Assembly: GCA_027074805.1 (NCBI GenBank)
Contig: JALTCK010000164.1
Location: forward strand, 1 to 14,472
Source of the DNA: Thermococcus sp.
GTDB taxonomy: Archaea > Methanobacteriota_B > Thermococci > Thermococcales > Thermococcaceae
Length of the DNA: 14,472 bases
Direction: 5' to 3'
Part shown: piece by piece, positions 13,772 through 14,472 of the stretch
Position numbering within the stretch: position 1 is the stretch's first letter
Layout: the number at the start of each line of letters is the position of its first letter
Program-made: the position numbers and the translations under genes
The notes under the pieces: model-generated
Database searches by the model: none
What the model was told of the DNA's origin: nothing
Seen by the model: the letters and a program-made list of their open reading frames with translations, nothing else

Positions 13772-14472
13772 ATGGTAGAAATAAGACTACCCCACTCATA
13801 CTTCCAGGATGTTGGTGATAGGATAAGGTTCGTTTGGAGGGAAACCCTCTACGCAGACCTTCCAAAGGGAGAGCTCGAAAGGATTATCCGGAAAAAATAT
13901 CACATCTCACCCCACATTGAGGTCAAGGATGGAGCCCTCCTGATAAATACAGACCACCCAAAGATAGAAGGATTCGTGGCCATCTACATCCAGAACAATC
14001 TTGGAAACATGCTGAGGAACAGATATACGAAGAGGAAAGTCCTCTACATCCACGAGGGTATGGGGATTCCCCTACTCGGCTATAACGCCTTCGGACTGAT
14101 AGACAGGGGTACCAACCTCATACAAGTAAGGGGCGTCACCGGATGCAATCTCAGCTGCATTTTCTGTTCAGTCGATGAGGGGCCATACTCAAGAACGAGA
14201 AAGCTTGACTACGTTGTGGACATCGATTACCTGATGAAGTGGTTCGACGAGGTTGCAAGGATAAAGGGGACAGGGCTAGAGGCTCATCTCGACGGACAGG
14301 GTGAACCACTAATATACCCGTTTCGAGTTGAGCTTGTACAGGCCTTGAAGGATCATCCAAACGTCTCAACCATCTCGATGCAGAGCAACGGAACCCTTCT
14401 GACAGACAAGCTCGTTGAGGAGCTGGCCGAGGCTGGATTGGATAGAGTGAACCTGTCCCTTCACTCCCTCGA
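13772..14472 (+). CDS. Radical SAM protein (COG2100-like), N-terminal part, cut by window end
   Basis: The frame is open from ATG 13772 to the window end (233 codons). A domain of about 115 residues without recognised motifs comes first. Then the radical SAM core starts with CNLSCIFC (Cys125, Cys129, Cys132), the CxxxCxxC motif that binds the [4Fe-4S] cluster used to cleave S-adenosylmethionine. AHLDGQGEPLIYP about 50 residues later corresponds to the GGE-like SAM-binding motif, and MQSNGTLL and VNLSLHSLD are further core elements. The long N-terminal extension fits the archaeal proteins annotated as predicted Fe-S oxidoreductases (COG2100). The reaction and substrate are not known to me. The gene is divergent from the ACT-domain regulator. 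Confidence 0.85.
   Translation, partial: MVEIRLPHSYFQDVGDRIRFVWRETLYADLPKGELERIIRKKYHISPHIEVKDGALLINTDHPKIEGFVAIYIQNNLGNMLRNRYTKRKVLYIHEGMGIPLLGYNAFGLIDRGTNLIQVRGVTGCNLSCIFCSVDEGPYSRTRKLDYVVDIDYLMKWFDEVARIKGTGLEAHLDGQGEPLIYPFRVELVQALKDHPNVSTISMQSNGTLLTDKLVEELAEAGLDRVNLSLHSL

Noticed and set aside
1..14472. Mobile element, CRISPR array or RNA gene
   Set aside because: No transposase, terminal inverted repeats, regularly spaced repeats, or tRNA/rRNA-like sequence were seen on either strand by eye.

Overview
The window reads as chromosomal DNA of a hyperthermophilic archaeon of the order Thermococcales, most likely Thermococcus. The reasons are the gene content (a complete sulfane-sulfur reductase operon of the mbx/mbs type, DUF996 membrane proteins, a COG2150 ACT-domain regulator), archaeal TATA-type promoters, GGAGGTGA-type ribosome binding sites, and densely overlapping genes. 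The species cannot be fixed from sequence alone.

Layout. Positions 1-185 hold the C-terminal end of a PIN-domain (VapC-like) protein. It is followed at once by a TauE/SafE family membrane transporter (190-954, +). Converging on it and overlapping by 29 bp is an unrecognised five-helix membrane protein (926-1537, -). Next come two tandem paralogous DUF996 membrane proteins (1575-2210 and 2271-2873, -). From 12846 down to 2942 on the minus strand runs one continuous 13-gene operon, mbxA-B-C-D-E/F-G-H-H'-M-J-K-L-N. Upstream of it are an ACT-domain regulator (13082-13582, -) and a divergent radical SAM gene (13772 onward, +, cut by the window end).

How the genes work together. The operon encodes the membrane-bound complex called Mbx or Mbs. 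An Mrp-type cation antiporter module (A, B, C, D, E/F, G, H) and a second NuoL-like subunit (H') are joined through a NuoH-like linker (M) to a peripheral arm resembling NiFe hydrogenase or complex I (J, K, L, N). MbxL keeps only one cysteine of each of the two CxxC pairs that bind NiFe in hydrogenases. This matches the sulfur-reducing Mbx/Mbs type and not the H2-evolving Mbh type. By established knowledge of Pyrococcus, electrons from ferredoxin pass through Fe-S clusters to reduce sulfane sulfur (polysulfide), driving ion pumping.

Regulation. The operon promoter carries two matches to the binding motif of SurR, the sulfur-responsive redox regulator. One is a perfect extended match upstream of the TATA box. 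The other is a core match between the TATA box and the predicted transcription start. This is the strongest regulatory signal in the window.

I found no mobile element, CRISPR array, tRNA or rRNA. The main system is a known one. The less ordinary points are the SurR site pair, the low-complexity tail on MbxN, a Lys-to-Glu change in an ion-channel motif of MbxH, a self-complementary leader over the mbxA ribosome binding site, and the tandem DUF996 genes.
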